Below are positions 25,606 through 35,805 of a DNA stretch of 63,567 nucleotides, piece after piece. Each line of letters opens with the position of its first letter. Position 1 is the first letter of the stretch. Position numbers and translations under genes: made by a program. Origin of the DNA: an uncultured Clostridia bacterium (GTDB taxonomy: Bacteria; Bacillota; Clostridia; Oscillospirales; Oscillospiraceae); NCBI GenBank assembly GCA_947173485.1, contig CAMWFH010000013.1:1-63567 (forward strand). The letters run 5' to 3'. Under the pieces are notes generated by a model, which saw nothing but the letters and a program-made list of their open reading frames with translations, was not told where the DNA came from and made no database searches.

Positions 25606-26330
25606 TTACTCACCTTGATCTGGGCCAGGGCCGCGCCGATGGGCTCGGTGATGAGCAGGCTGGCCTGGGTGTCCCGGGCGGTGGGGGTCTTGTTCATCAG
25701 GACCAGACGGCTCCCTCTATAGTAGTCGATCAGCCCCGCGGCGGGGTAGACCGCCAGGCTGGTCCCCCCCACGATGAGCAGGTCCGCCTGGCGGATGGCG
25801 TGGACCGCTCCGTTGATGACCTCCTGGTCCAGGGCCTCCTCGTAGAGGACCACGTCCGGCTTCAGCATCCCGCCGCAGGCGCAGTGGGGCACGCTCTCGG
25901 TGTTCTCCAGGACGAACTGGGCATCGTAGACTTTGCCGCACTTCTGGCAGATGTTCCGGTGGACCGTCCCGTGGAGCTCATAGACCCGCTTACTGCCGGC
26001 AGCCTGGTGGAGGCCATCGATGTTCTGGGTCACCACGGCGGCGAGCTTCCCTGCCCGCTCCAGCTCCGCCAGCTTCAGATGGGCCGCGTTGGGCTTGGCG
26101 TCCAGGGCCAGCATCTTGGCCCGGTAGAACCGGTAGAACTCCGCCGGGGCGTGCTGGAAGAAGGTGTGGCTCAGGATGGTCTCCGGCGGGTAGTCGTACT
26201 GCTGGTGGTAGAGGCCGTCCACGCTGCGGAAATCCGGGATCCCGCTCTCCGTGGACACGCCGGCCCCGCCGAAAAAGACGATCCGGCTGCTCTCGTCGAT
26301 CCACGCCTGCAACGTTTCGATAGGTGACAT
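25602..26330 (-). CDS. cobB: NAD-dependent protein deacylase (classical sirtuin)
   Basis: Class III sirtuin that removes acyl groups from lysines, using NAD. The 242-residue protein has [15 protein letters not shown] (about 22-36), [13 protein letters not shown] with catalytic-site Asn and Asp (about 101-113), [15 protein letters not shown] with the catalytic His and the first zinc Cys pair, [12 protein letters not shown] with the second pair, and [12 protein letters not shown]. Unlike the SirTM protein at 14.2-15.2 kb, the catalytic His is intact, so the window encodes both sirtuin types. First gene of an operon with an Asp/Glu racemase. Confidence 0.95.
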   Translation of the reverse strand: MSPIETLQAWIDESSRIVFFGGAGVSTESGIPDFRSVDGLYHQQYDYPPETILSHTFFQHAPAEFYRFYRAKMLALDAKPNAAHLKLAELERAGKLAAVVTQNIDGLHQAAGSKRVYELHGTVHRNICQKCGKVYDAQFVLENTESVPHCACGGMLKPDVVLYEEALDQEVINGAVHAIRQADLLIVGGTSLAVYPAAGLIDYYRGSRLVLMNKTPTARDTQASLLITEPIGAALAQIKVSK

Positions 26331-26360
26331 AAAGTGACCCTCCTTTTTGTGATCATGGGC

Positions 26361-26389
26361 TTGACAAGTCTCCCCTGCTGTGGTACTAT
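26361..26389 (+). promoter_or_regulatory. Promoter of the membrane protein-PadR operon
   Basis: Perfect TTGACA (26361-26366), 17-base spacer, TACTAT (26384-26389). The palindromic operator begins three bases after the -10. Confidence 0.7.
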
Positions 26390-26391
26390 AT

Positions 26392-26409
26392 TTTTGTCAG
26401 TAGACAAAA
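26392..26409. promoter_or_regulatory. Probable PadR operator over the transcription start
   Basis: TTTTGTC-AGTA-GACAAAA, perfect 7-bp arms with a 4-base centre, covering the predicted start site. PadR regulators bind palindromes of this general kind in their own promoters, so autorepression is the natural reading. Confidence 0.65.
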
Positions 26410-26433
26410 TAACAGTAGAGGATGTGGTACACG

Positions 26434-27153
26434 ATGAAATTCTCCCCTTGGGACCGCCTGACCTGGACGGTGCGCTGGCGCTTCAGTCCCCAGGAGGCGG
26501 ATGAGATCCTGGACGACTACCGGGAGCTGCTCTCCGGCAGGCCCCCGGAGGATGTCCGGCAGGTGGCGGCAGACTTTGGCCGGCCCACGGAGTACGGCCT
26601 GTGGCTGGCCCGGTTCTGGGGGATGGCCGGGTGTTTGGCCCTGCCCCTGCTCTGGAACACGATGTGGTTCGCCTATCACCAGGTGCTGAGCCTGGTCCTG
26701 GCGGCTGCCGGGGCGGCGCTGGCCCTGTCCCTAGGGAAAAAAGAGGAGGAGCGGCAGTTGGGCAGGGGCCTCTGGGCGCTGCTGGTGGTCCAGGCGGCAC
26801 TGCTGGGGGCGGTGTTCGGCCTGTTCGCCTTCTTCTGCTTCCACATGGACACTCTTCTCCCCTTGGGCAACGTCGGTCCCCTGCTGCACGCCCTGCTCCA
26901 GCTCATCAGCCTGCTGGCGGGGCTGCTGGGGCTGGCCGGCTTGGTGCTGACGCGGGTGGAGGACCGGCGGTGGCGGGCGGTGTATGTACTGGGGCTGACG
27001 GTGCTGGCTGTGACCAGCATCCTGCTGGCCGTCATGGGCAGCATGGACGTGAGCGCGCCGGTGACCATAGAGGGCCTGTGGCGCTACTGCATGGTCCGCA
27101 TGGTCCCGACGGCGCTGGTGGGCCTGGGGGCCACGGGGGCGGCCCTATGCTGA
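26434..27153 (+). CDS. DUF1700-like membrane protein coupled to PadR
   Basis: About 239 residues. The N-terminal cytoplasmic part reads MKFSPWDRLTWTVRWRFSPQ, followed by EADEILDDYRELLSGRPPED, the short helical module seen at the start of DUF1700/HAAS-type membrane proteins that partner PadR regulators. Around five or six hydrophobic helices follow (about 65-235). The start chosen matches that family; an ATG at 26422 is in frame but too close to the ribosome binding site. Its TGA overlaps the start of the PadR gene. Function beyond a membrane partner role is unknown. Confidence 0.72.
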   Translation: MKFSPWDRLTWTVRWRFSPQEADEILDDYRELLSGRPPEDVRQVAADFGRPTEYGLWLARFWGMAGCLALPLLWNTMWFAYHQVLSLVLAAAGAALALSLGKKEEERQLGRGLWALLVVQAALLGAVFGLFAFFCFHMDTLLPLGNVGPLLHALLQLISLLAGLLGLAGLVLTRVEDRRWRAVYVLGLTVLAVTSILLAVMGSMDVSAPVTIEGLWRYCMVRMVPTALVGLGATGAALC

Positions 27154-27449
27154 AAAAAGACATACTGGAGCTGTGCCTGCTCCACCTCCTCTCCCAGGGG
27201 GACCAGTACGGCTACGAGATGCTGACCCGGCTCCACGACATCTTCCCGGACACCCGGGAGAGCGTGATCTACGCCGCCCTCCGGGGGCTGTGCAAGGAGG
27301 GACTGACGGAGAAGTACGAGGGCCAGGTCTCGGCGGGGCCCGCCCGGAAGTACTACCGCATCACCGAGGCGGGGCAGGCCCGCTACGCCGCCCTGCTGGA
27401 GCAGTGGCGGGCCATGCGGCAGGCGGTGGAGGCCCTGGGGGTGGTCTAA
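27147..27449 (+). CDS. PadR-family transcriptional regulator
   Basis: 100-residue winged-helix repressor. It shows the PadR opening ILELCLLHLLSQGDQYGYEM, LTRLHDIFPDTRESVIYAAL, GLCKEGLTEKYE and the wing RKYYRITEAGQARYAAL, then a short dimerisation helix. The ATG at 27147 overlaps the stop of the upstream membrane-protein gene. In most relatives PadR is the first gene of the pair; here it is second, so its synthesis depends on translation of the membrane protein. It likely binds the palindrome at 26392-26409. Confidence 0.92.
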   Translation: MLKKDILELCLLHLLSQGDQYGYEMLTRLHDIFPDTRESVIYAALRGLCKEGLTEKYEGQVSAGPARKYYRITEAGQARYAALLEQWRAMRQAVEALGVV

Positions 27450-27453
27450 GGGG

Positions 27454-28941
<1,488 letters not shown>

Positions 28942-29060
28942 AACGCCCTCCTTTGTTTCTGTTTGTTCCTACAGCATACCGCAAATGGGCGAAAAAGGAA
29001 AGAGGGTTTTCCCAATTTTCTTGACGGTCCGGCCGCCGCGATTCTGGGTCCGCTGGCCTC

Positions 29061-29089
29061 TTGACATCTCCCGCCCCTTGTGCTACACT
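29061..29089 (+). promoter_or_regulatory. Promoter of the thrS T-box leader
   Basis: Perfect TTGACA (29061-29066), 17-base spacer, TACACT (29084-29089), placing the transcript start near 29096, about 270 bases before thrS. Confidence 0.75.
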
Positions 29090-29095
29090 ATCCCA

Positions 29096-29335
29096 CGTTG
29101 AAAATGGCCATGACGGAGACGAGACTGCCGCGCGGCGCACAGAGAGGGGCCCCTTGGCTGGAAGGGCCCTGCGCAAAGGCGGCGGACGGTACCACTCCCG
29201 AGCCGCCCGGGACGACCGGGCCGGGCCCTCCCGTTACAGAGGACACGAGCGGCGCTCTTGGAGCGCAAGCAGGGTGGGACCGTGGAGCGATGCTTCACCC
29301 CTGACGTTTTTTGCAGGGGCGGAGCATTTTTTGTT
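29096..29335 (+). ncRNA. T-box leader of thrS (tRNA-Thr sensing)
   Basis: Cis-acting T-box riboswitch that reads uncharged tRNA-Thr and lets transcription continue into thrS. The conserved T-box AGGGTGGGACCGTGG lies at 29271-29285. The terminator stem (arms about 29292-29304 and 29315-29328, then a T-run) competes with the antiterminator formed by the T-box. Stem I spans about 29110-29200. The segment GGTACCAC near 29187 is a plausible specifier loop with an ACC threonine codon. Placement directly before threonyl-tRNA synthetase supports the specificity. Confidence 0.9.
29291..29334 (+). terminator. T-box conditional terminator
   Basis: TGCTTCACCCCTG pairs with CAGGGGCGGAGCA and is followed by TTTTTTG. 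The terminator is mutually exclusive with the antiterminator that uses the T-box at 29271-29285. Confidence 0.85.
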
Positions 29336-29367
29336 TCCCCCCAAGATACAAGGAGGACGACCTAGCT

Positions 29368-31125
29368 ATGGCTGAAGAGAACCTGTACACCTTTGAAAAT
29401 GAGACCTACCGCCGGACCTACTGGCACACCTGCTCCCACATCCTGGCCCAGGCCATGAAGCGGCTCCACCCGGAGGTGAAGCTGGCCATCGGCCCCTCCA
29501 TCGACAACGGCTTCTACTACGACTTCGACACCCCCGAACCCTTCTCCGAGACCCAGTTGGAGGAGCTGGAGGCAGAGATGCGGAAGATCTGCAAGGAGAA
29601 GCTGAAGCTGGAGCGGTTCGAGCTGCCCCGGGAGGAGGCCATCCGCTTTATGGAGGAGCGGGGCGAGCCCTACAAGGTGGAGCTGATCCACGACCTGCCT
29701 GAGGACGCCGTGATCTCCTTCTATAAGCAGGGCGAGTTCACCGACCTCTGCGCCGGCCCCCATGTGGACTCCACCGGCCGGGTCAAGGGCAACGCCATCA
29801 AGCTCACCGCCTGCAACGCCGCCTACTGGCGGGGCGACAGCAGCCGCCAGACCCTCCAGCGGATCTACGGCGTGGCCTTCCCCAAGAAGGACGAGCTGGA
29901 CGCCTACCTCCAGCGGATCGAGGAGGCCAAGCGCCGGGACCACCGGAAGCTGGGCCGGGAGCTGGGCCTCTTCATGATGAGCGACGAGGGCCCGGGCTTC
30001 CCCTTCTTCCTCCCCAAGGGCATGGTGCTGAAGAACACCCTGCTGGACTACTGGCGGGCCTGCCACAAGCGCTACGGCTATGTGGAGATCGCCACCCCCG
30101 TGATCCTCAACCAGCACCTGTGGCACCAGTCCGGCCATTGGGACCACTACAAGGACAATATGTACACCACCGTCATCGATGGGGAGGACTACGCCGTCAA
30201 GCCCATGAACTGCCCTGGCGGGATGCTGGTCTATAAGAACGAGCCCCACTCCTACCGGGATCTGCCCCTCCGGGCGGCGGAGCTGGGCCTGGTCCACCGG
30301 CACGAGATGTCCGGCGCCCTCCACGGCCTCTTCCGGGTCCGCTGCTTCACCCAGGACGACGCCCACATCTTTATGACCCCGGACCAGATGAAGGACGAGA
30401 TCAAGAACGTGGTGAAGCTCTTTGACGAGATCTATTCCACCTTTGGCCTGACCTACCAGATCGAGCTCTCCACCATGCCGGAGGACCACATGGGCGACGA
30501 GGCCGTCTGGCACTTCGCCGAGGACACCCTCCAGGCCGCCATCACTGAGCTGGGCAAGGACTTCCAGATCAACCCCGGCGACGGTGCCTTCTACGGTCCC
30601 AAGCTGGACTTCCACCTGGCCGACAGTCTGGGCCGGACCTGGCAGTGCGGCACCATCCAGCTGGATATGCAGATGCCGGAGCGGTTCGAACTGGAGTATG
30701 TGGGCGAGGACGGCCAGAAGCACCGCCCCATCATGATCCACCGGGCCCTCCTGGGCTCCATCGAGCGGTTCATCGGCGTGATCACCGAGCACTTCGCCGG
30801 GGCCTTCCCCGCCTGGCTGGCCCCCGTCCAGGTGAAGCTCCTGCCCGTCACCGACCGGGCGGCGGAGTACGCCGCCAAAGTCTCCGCCCAGCTGGACGCC
30901 CAGGGCTTCCGGGTGGAGGTGGACGGCCGCAACGAGAAGATCGGCAAGAAGATCCGGGAGGCCACCCTGGAGAAGATCCCCTATATGCTGGTGGTGGGCG
31001 ACCGGGACGTGGAGAACGGCACCGTCTCCGTGCGCCACCGGTCCGGCGAGGACCTGGGGGCCATGTCCCTGGCGGACTTCGCCAAGCTGCTGGGGGACGA
31101 GGTCAAGAGTTTGGCTATCAAGTAA
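29368..31125 (+). CDS. thrS: Threonyl-tRNA synthetase lacking the N-terminal TGS domain
   Basis: Charges tRNA-Thr. The true start is the ATG at 29368, preceded by AGGAGG, giving about 585 residues. Bacterial ThrRS is usually about 640. The protein opens MAEENLYTFENETYRRTYWH and goes straight into the editing domain (CSHILAQAMKRLHPE with the HxxxH zinc-like motif, LCAGPHVDSTG), then the class II core (motif 2 RCFTQDDAHIFMTPDQM, zinc ligands MNCPGGM and HRALLGSIERF) and the anticodon-binding domain from about 485. The TGS domain is absent; editing and catalytic parts look intact. Confidence 0.97.
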   Translation: MAEENLYTFENETYRRTYWHTCSHILAQAMKRLHPEVKLAIGPSIDNGFYYDFDTPEPFSETQLEELEAEMRKICKEKLKLERFELPREEAIRFMEERGEPYKVELIHDLPEDAVISFYKQGEFTDLCAGPHVDSTGRVKGNAIKLTACNAAYWRGDSSRQTLQRIYGVAFPKKDELDAYLQRIEEAKRRDHRKLGRELGLFMMSDEGPGFPFFLPKGMVLKNTLLDYWRACHKRYGYVEIATPVILNQHLWHQSGHWDHYKDNMYTTVIDGEDYAVKPMNCPGGMLVYKNEPHSYRDLPLRAAELGLVHRHEMSGALHGLFRVRCFTQDDAHIFMTPDQMKDEIKNVVKLFDEIYSTFGLTYQIELSTMPEDHMGDEAVWHFAEDTLQAAITELGKDFQINPGDGAFYGPKLDFHLADSLGRTWQCGTIQLDMQMPERFELEYVGEDGQKHRPIMIHRALLGSIERFIGVITEHFAGAFPAWLAPVQVKLLPVTDRAAEYAAKVSAQLDAQGFRVEVDGRNEKIGKKIREATLEKIPYMLVVGDRDVENGTVSVRHRSGEDLGAMSLADFAKLLGDEVKSLAIK

Positions 31126-31150
31126 CCAGAATATACGCTCTGTTATCAAA

Positions 31151-31181
31151 GCCCGCCGTCTGGATGCTCCAGGCGGCGGGC
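31151..31181 (+). terminator. Hairpin downstream of thrS
   Basis: GCCCGCCGTCTGG and CCAGGCGGCGGGC form a 13-bp stem with one G:T pair about 25 bases after the thrS stop. The T-run is weak (CACATTCAT), so confidence is moderate. Confidence 0.6.
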
Positions 31182-31289
31182 ACATTCATATATCATATCA
31201 GATATCGCTCAAATTCTTAAATAGGGGTGACTTTCGCGGAAAAATGTGGTATACTACCCTCGATCTAACTACACATACAGGAGGTCCCC

Positions 31290-32204
31290 ATGGCTATTCT
31301 CTACTGGTTCGAATCCATCCGCACGCCGGCGCTGGACACCTTCTTCTCCCTGATCACCCACCTGGGGGAGGAGACCTTCTTCCTGGTGCTGGCACTGCTC
31401 ATCTTCTGGTGCGTCGATAAGCGGCAGGGCTACTACCTGATGGCGGTCGGCTTCGGCGGGACCATCCTCAACCAGTTCCTCAAGCTGGCCTTCCGCATCC
31501 CCCGGCCCTGGGTCCGGGACCCCGGCTTCACCATCGTGGAGGCCGCCCGGGCCGAGGCCACGGGCTACAGCTTCCCCAGCGGCCATACCCAGACGGCAGT
31601 GGGGGTCTATGGCGGCGTGGCCCGCAGCCGGGGAGGCTGGCCCCGCTATGCCGCCCTGGCACTGGCGGTCCTGATCCCCATCTCCCGGCTCTACCTGGGG
31701 GTCCACACCCTCTGGGACGTGGGGGTGGCCGCTGTGTCCAGTCTATTGCTGCTCCTGGTCCTGTGGCCCCTGTTCCAGAAGTATTGGAGCGCCTCCCGCC
31801 AGCCCTACGGCATCTTCCTGGCGCTGCTGGTCCTGGCCGCCGCCTACACGGCCTATGTGTCCTTTTGGCCCTTCCCGGCGGACATCGACCCGGCCAACTA
31901 CGCCTCCGGCGTCAAGAATGCCTACACCCTGCTGGGGGCCTCCGCCGGCGTGCTGGCGGTCTGCTGGCTGGATGACCGCATCCTCCGGTTCGACACCCGG
32001 GCCCCCCTGTTGGGGCAGGTCCTGAAGCTGGTCCTGGGCGCGGCGCTGGCCCTGGGCGTCAAGGAGGGGCTGAAGATCGCCCTGGCGGCGGCGATGGACG
32101 GCCATCCGGCTGCCCACGCCATCCGCTATTTCCTCGTGGTGCTGGCCGTTGGCGGCATCTGGCCCGCCACCTTCCCCTTCTTCGCCAAGATCGGAAAACG
32201 ATAA
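31290..32204 (+). CDS. PAP2-family membrane phosphatase
   Basis: Polytopic membrane phosphatase of the PAP2 superfamily, acting on lipid phosphates such as undecaprenyl pyrophosphate or phosphatidic acid. The 304-residue protein has all three signature motifs: KLAFRIPRP (about 69-77), YSFPSGHTQTAVG (about 94-106) and SRLYLGVHTLWDVG (about 132-145), with catalytic His residues in motifs 2 and 3. About eight helices. The substrate is not predictable. A TATACT -10 lies about 35 bases upstream. A perfect terminator follows. Confidence 0.92.
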   Translation: MAILYWFESIRTPALDTFFSLITHLGEETFFLVLALLIFWCVDKRQGYYLMAVGFGGTILNQFLKLAFRIPRPWVRDPGFTIVEAARAEATGYSFPSGHTQTAVGVYGGVARSRGGWPRYAALALAVLIPISRLYLGVHTLWDVGVAAVSSLLLLLVLWPLFQKYWSASRQPYGIFLALLVLAAAYTAYVSFWPFPADIDPANYASGVKNAYTLLGASAGVLAVCWLDDRILRFDTRAPLLGQVLKLVLGAALALGVKEGLKIALAAAMDGHPAAHAIRYFLVVLAVGGIWPATFPFFAKIGKR

Positions 32205-32246
32205 AAGACCGCGGGGCACACCGGTAGGTGTGCCCCGCGAGCTTTT
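32205..32246. terminator. Bidirectional terminator between PAP2 and khpA
   Basis: Perfect 12-bp stem GCGGGGCACACC (32211-32222) with its complement (32227-32238), loop GGTA, T-runs on both sides. It ends the PAP2 gene (plus) and the ylxM-ffh-rpsP-khpA operon (minus). Confidence 0.92.
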
Positions 32247-32479
32247 TATTGATCTACGATGTCCACAGAGACCCGCTGGCCGGTGCGCTGGGCGCAGGAA
32301 CGGATCAGAGTCCTGATCTCCTTGGCGATGCGGCCCTGCCGGCCGATCACCTTGCCCATGTCGTCAGGGGCCACCCGCAGCTCCAGCGTCAGCTCGTCCT
32401 CCCCCTGGACCTCCGTCACCGTGACGGCCTCGGGGTCGGACACCAGGTTCTGGGCGATATAGAGCAGCAAGTCCTTCAT
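32246..32479 (-). CDS. khpA: KH-domain RNA-binding protein KhpA
   Basis: 77-residue single KH-domain protein (formerly YlqC). With KhpB it binds RNA and affects cell division and small-RNA regulation in Gram-positives. It shows the type II KH core with VIGRQGRIAKEIRTLIRSC (GxxG loop GRQG). Last gene of the ylxM-ffh-rpsP-khpA operon. It starts 14 bases after the rpsP stop. The rimM-trmD-rplS genes that usually continue this operon are absent; a terminator follows directly. Confidence 0.93.
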   Translation of the reverse strand: MKDLLLYIAQNLVSDPEAVTVTEVQGEDELTLELRVAPDDMGKVIGRQGRIAKEIRTLIRSCAQRTGQRVSVDIVDQ

Positions 32480-32493
32480 GTTTGACGCCCCGC

Positions 32494-32751
32494 TTACAGC
32501 GCGCCGGCCTTCTTCAGCAGCTCACGGACCGTGTCGGTGGGCTGAGCGCCGGTCTTGATCCACTCCTTGGCCCGGTCGGCGTCGATCTTGATCTCCGCGG
32601 GAGACACGCAGGGGTTATAGGTCCCGATCTCCTCGATGAACCGGCCATCCCGGGGATAGCGGCTGTCCGCCACCACCACGCGGTAGAAAGGAGCCTTCTT
32701 CGCGCCCATCCGACGCAGTCTGATCTTTACCATGGTCTGTTTTCCTCCCAA
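32494..32751 (-). CDS. rpsP: 30S ribosomal protein S16
   Basis: Ribosomal protein S16, needed for 30S assembly. 85 residues with [40 protein letters not shown] and [20 protein letters not shown], which is unmistakable. An upstream in-frame ATG adds four codons (MGGKQT), so the true start may be at 32739 (MVKIRLRR); the preceding GGGAGG supports the shorter form. Lies between ffh and khpA on the same strand. Confidence 0.97.
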   Translation of the reverse strand: MGGKQTMVKIRLRRMGAKKAPFYRVVVADSRYPRDGRFIEEIGTYNPCVSPAEIKIDADRAKEWIKTGAQPTDTVRELLKKAGAL

Positions 32752-32830
32752 ATGTTGAAATGTGTAAGATAGTGTATCTACAAGTCCGCGCCGGACCTGA
32801 GGGCCGTGCGTAGATCTTTGTATACCCGGT

Positions 32831-34198
32831 CTACTTGAACCGCTTCTTCCGGCCGAAGCCGTGCATCGCGCTCATCCGGCCTCCGCCCAGGCCCGCCGGC
32901 ATCTTCCCCTTGGAGAACTGCTTGAACATCTGCTGCATGGCCTCGAACTGTTTCAGCAGACGGTTCACGTCCGCCACCTCCAGGCCGCAGCCGGCGGCGA
33001 TCCGCCGCTTCCGGCTGGCCCCTAGGATCCTGGGGTCCTCCCGCTCCCTGGGCGTCATGGAGAGGATGATCGCCTCCGTCCGGGCCAGCTGCCGCTCGTC
33101 GATCTGGGCGTTCTGCATCTGCCGGCCCAGCTGCCCCGGCATCATCCCGGCCAGCTGGTTCAGGTCGCCCATCTTCTTCAGCTGCTGCATCTGCTCCAGG
33201 AAGTCCGACAGGGTGAACCGGTTCTTCCGCAGCTTCTCCTCCATCTTGGCGGCCTGCTTCTCATCGAAGCTCTTCTCCGCCTTCTCGATCAGGGAGAGCA
33301 TATCGCCCATCCCCAAGATCCGGCTGGCCATCCGGTCGGGATGGAAGGGCTCGATCATATCCAGCTTCTCACCGGTGCCCACGAACTTGATGGGCTTGCC
33401 GGTGGCCGCCTTGATGGACAGCGCCGCGCCGCCTCGGGCGTCGCCGTCCAGCTTGGTGAGGACCACGCCGTCCACGCCCAGGGCCTCGTCGAAGGCCGTG
33501 GCCGCGCTGACCGCGTCCTGACCGGTCATGGCGTCCACCACCAGCAGGATCTCGTTGGGCGAGACCGCCGCCTTGATCTTCTTCAGCTCCTCCATCAGCT
33601 GCTCGTCGATGTGGAGCCGTCCGGCGGTGTCCAGCAGCACCGTGTCGAAGCCGTTGTCCCGGGCGTGGCGCACCGCGTGCTGGGCGATCTGGACCGGGTT
33701 GACCTGGCCCAGGGCGAACACCGGGATGTCCAGCTGCTCCCCCACCACCTGGAGCTGGGTGATGGCCGCGGGGCGGTAGACATCGCAGGCCACCAGCAGC
33801 GGCCGCTTGCCCTTCTCCCGCTTCAGATATCCCGCCAGCTTGGCGCCGTTGGTGGTCTTGCCGGCGCCCTGGAGGCCCACCATCATGATCACCGTGGGGG
33901 GATGGGGGGCGAAGGAGATCCTGGTCTCCGTCCCGCCCATGAGCTTTGTCAGCTCCTCGTTGACGATCTTCACGATCTGCTGGGCCGGGGTCAGGCTCTC
34001 CAGCACGTCCGCGCCCACGGCCCGCTCCGTGATACTGGCCACGAACTCCTTGACTACCTTGAAGCTGACATCGGCCTCCAGCAGGGCCAGGCGGACCTCC
34101 CGCATAGCCTCCTTCACGTCGGCCTCGGTCAGGCGGCCCTTGCCCCGCAGGCGTTTGAATGTGGCGCTCAGCTTTTCAGAAAGGCCCTCGAATGCCAT
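32831..34198 (-). CDS. ffh: Signal recognition particle protein Ffh
   Basis: GTPase of the signal recognition particle, targeting nascent membrane proteins with SRP RNA and FtsY. 455 residues: N domain (1-90), G domain with [60 protein letters not shown] and [12 protein letters not shown], then the methionine-rich M domain (about 300-455) ending in a glycine/lysine-rich tail, with the RNA-binding segment [16 protein letters not shown]. It starts three bases after the ylxM stop. Confidence 0.98.
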   Translation of the reverse strand: MAFEGLSEKLSATFKRLRGKGRLTEADVKEAMREVRLALLEADVSFKVVKEFVASITERAVGADVLESLTPAQQIVKIVNEELTKLMGGTETRISFAPHPPTVIMMVGLQGAGKTTNGAKLAGYLKREKGKRPLLVACDVYRPAAITQLQVVGEQLDIPVFALGQVNPVQIAQHAVRHARDNGFDTVLLDTAGRLHIDEQLMEELKKIKAAVSPNEILLVVDAMTGQDAVSAATAFDEALGVDGVVLTKLDGDARGGAALSIKAATGKPIKFVGTGEKLDMIEPFHPDRMASRILGMGDMLSLIEKAEKSFDEKQAAKMEEKLRKNRFTLSDFLEQMQQLKKMGDLNQLAGMMPGQLGRQMQNAQIDERQLARTEAIILSMTPREREDPRILGASRKRRIAAGCGLEVADVNRLLKQFEAMQQMFKQFSKGKMPAGLGGGRMSAMHGFGRKKRFK

Positions 34199-34201
34199 AG
34201 G

Positions 34202-34567
34202 CTACTCCTTCAATGCCTCCACCGCCCGGAGGATCTGGCCGACACAGCTGTCGATCAGGGGGCTCTCGTACTGGCGGTAGTTGATGGTCTTGATGTTCTC
34301 CGCCGCCTGCTGGATGGTCTCCAGCCGCTCCCCCATCTGGAGGAACCGGCGGATGATATGGGTCTTGTCCTCGATCTCCTGCATATACCGCTCCCCCCGG
34401 ACGATGGCGTCCCGGACGCCCTGGCGGGAGATCCCGGCATTCTCTGCGATCTCTGACAGGGAGAGGTCCTCGTTATAGAACAGGTCAAAGAACTCCCGCT
34501 GCCGCTCTGTCAGGAGCTCCCCGTAAAAATCGAACAGCAGCGTCATGCGGTAGGTCTGATTTTTCAC
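34202..34567 (-). CDS. ylxM: YlxM sigma-70-like helix-turn-helix protein
   Basis: Small DNA-binding-type protein conserved upstream of ffh; it stimulates the SRP pathway in some Gram-positives. It shows LTERQREFFDLFYNEDLS and EIAENAGISRQGVRDAIVRG, a sigma region-4-like helix-turn-helix. The start is taken as GTG at 34567 (VKNQTYRMTLLFDFY) because AGGAGGG lies eight bases upstream and the longer ATG at 34612 falls at or before the predicted transcription start. 121 residues. First gene of the operon. Confidence 0.9.
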   Translation of the reverse strand: MKNQTYRMTLLFDFYGELLTERQREFFDLFYNEDLSLSEIAENAGISRQGVRDAIVRGERYMQEIEDKTHIIRRFLQMGERLETIQQAAENIKTINYRQYESPLIDSCVGQILRAVEALKE

Positions 34568-34614
34568 GGCCGCCCCCTCCTGTGTAAAGTGGATAGGCTT
34601 TACAAGACCCATTT

Positions 34615-34643
34615 ATGATACCTGATTGTCCGCGAAAAGTCAA
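34615..34643 (-). promoter_or_regulatory. Promoter of the ylxM-ffh-rpsP-khpA operon
   Basis: Reverse-strand TTGACT (34638-34643), 17-base spacer, TATCAT (34615-34620). The predicted start near 34608 supports the GTG start of ylxM. Confidence 0.7.
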
Positions 34644-34675
34644 GGGCTTTTTCTGTCAGATCCATATTTTCCGTA

Positions 34676-34712
34676 AAAAAGAGGGCCCCGGCCTCCCGAG
34701 GTCCCTCTCTTC
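34676..34712 (-). terminator. Terminator of the pilus operon
   Basis: Reverse-strand GAGAGGGACC stem pairing with GGGGCCCTC, followed by TTTTTT, immediately after the pilT stop. Confidence 0.85.
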
Positions 34713-35777
34713 TCAGCCTAAGCGCCGCTTCAGCTGCTCTGGATTGTCGGCGAAGTGGAGCACTGTCTCCGCGGTGATGCGCCCGTTCTTATACAGCGCC
34801 ATGATGGACTGGTCCATGCTCATCATCCCCGTCCCCTCCTTCTCACCGGCAGCGATGACGTTGCCGATCTGCTCGCTCTTGCGCTCCCGGATCAGGTTGC
34901 GGATGGCGGGGTTCATGTGCATGATCTCATAGGCCGGCACCAGCCCGCCGTCTACATCCGGCAGCAACTGCTGGCTCACCACGGTGTGGAGCACCATGCC
35001 CAGCTGGACCCGGATCTGGTCCTGCTGGCCCGCGGGGAAGGTGTCCACGATGCGGTCGATGGTGTTCACCGCCCCCTTGGTGTGGAGGGTGGCGATCAGC
35101 AGGTGCCCGGTCTCCGCCGCCGTCATGGCGGTGCGGATGGTCTCCTGGTCCCGCATCTCCCCCAGCAGGATGACGTCCGGCGCCTGCCGCAGGCAGGCCC
35201 GGAGGGCGGAGAGATAGTCCTCCGTATCGATGGCGATCTCCCGCTGGCTGATGATGCTCTTCTTATCCCGGTGGAGGTACTCGATGGGGTCCTCTAGGGT
35301 GATGATATGGCAGTCTCGGGTGTTGTTGATCCGGTCTATGATGCACGCCTGGGTGGTGGACTTGCCGCTGCCTGCGGTCCCGGTGACCAGGACCATGCCG
35401 TGGGTCACGTTGGACAGCTCCATCACCGCCTCCGGGATATGGAGGCCGGACCAGTCGGGGATGCTGAAAGCCACCACCCGGACCACCGCCGCCAGGGAGC
35501 CCCTCTGCCGGTAGGCGTTGACCCGGAAGCGGGCCAGCCCCGGCACGGAGAAGGAGAAATCATCGTCCCCCCGCTGGAGGAAGGGCTCCATCCCCCGGTC
35601 CGCCAGGGCATAGATCCCCGTGATCAGCTCCTGGGTCTCCTGGGGGAACACCCGCTCCTCGCTGATGGGCCGCATCCGCTTCTCCAGCTTCATACACACC
35701 GGCCCGCCGGCCACGATAAAGAGGTCCGAGGCCTTGTCCTCCACCGCCCGCTTCAAATATTCCAGCACTTTATCCAT
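34713..35777 (-). CDS. pilT: PilT-type type IV pilus retraction ATPase
   Basis: Hexameric secretion ATPase of the PilT branch. 354 residues: PAS-like N-terminal domain (ASDLFIVAGGPVCMKLEKRM), Walker A GTAGSGKST (about 130), Asp box (ITLEDPIEYLH), Walker B VILLGEMRDQET, His box LLIATLHTKGAVNTIDRI, and the PilT-specific AIRNLIRE motif near the end. This places it with PilT (retraction) rather than PilB (extension). It is the last gene of the operon PilC, four pseudopilin-like genes, PilT; no PilB-like gene is in the window. Confidence 0.94.
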   Translation of the reverse strand: MDKVLEYLKRAVEDKASDLFIVAGGPVCMKLEKRMRPISEERVFPQETQELITGIYALADRGMEPFLQRGDDDFSFSVPGLARFRVNAYRQRGSLAAVVRVVAFSIPDWSGLHIPEAVMELSNVTHGMVLVTGTAGSGKSTTQACIIDRINNTRDCHIITLEDPIEYLHRDKKSIISQREIAIDTEDYLSALRACLRQAPDVILLGEMRDQETIRTAMTAAETGHLLIATLHTKGAVNTIDRIVDTFPAGQQDQIRVQLGMVLHTVVSQQLLPDVDGGLVPAYEIMHMNPAIRNLIRERKSEQIGNVIAAGEKEGTGMMSMDQSIMALYKNGRITAETVLHFADNPEQLKRRLG

Positions 35778-35805
35778 GGGGTCGTCCTCCTCGCTGGGCC
35801 CGGCC

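Noticed and set aside
29096..29335. tRNA gene in the thrS upstream region
   Set aside because: The hairpins there fit a T-box leader with the conserved T-box motif and a terminator, not a cloverleaf.
29362..31185. A 607-codon minus-strand frame opposite thrS
   Set aside because: Antisense to an unmistakable ThrRS with a T-box leader; no ribosome binding site or recognisable domain.
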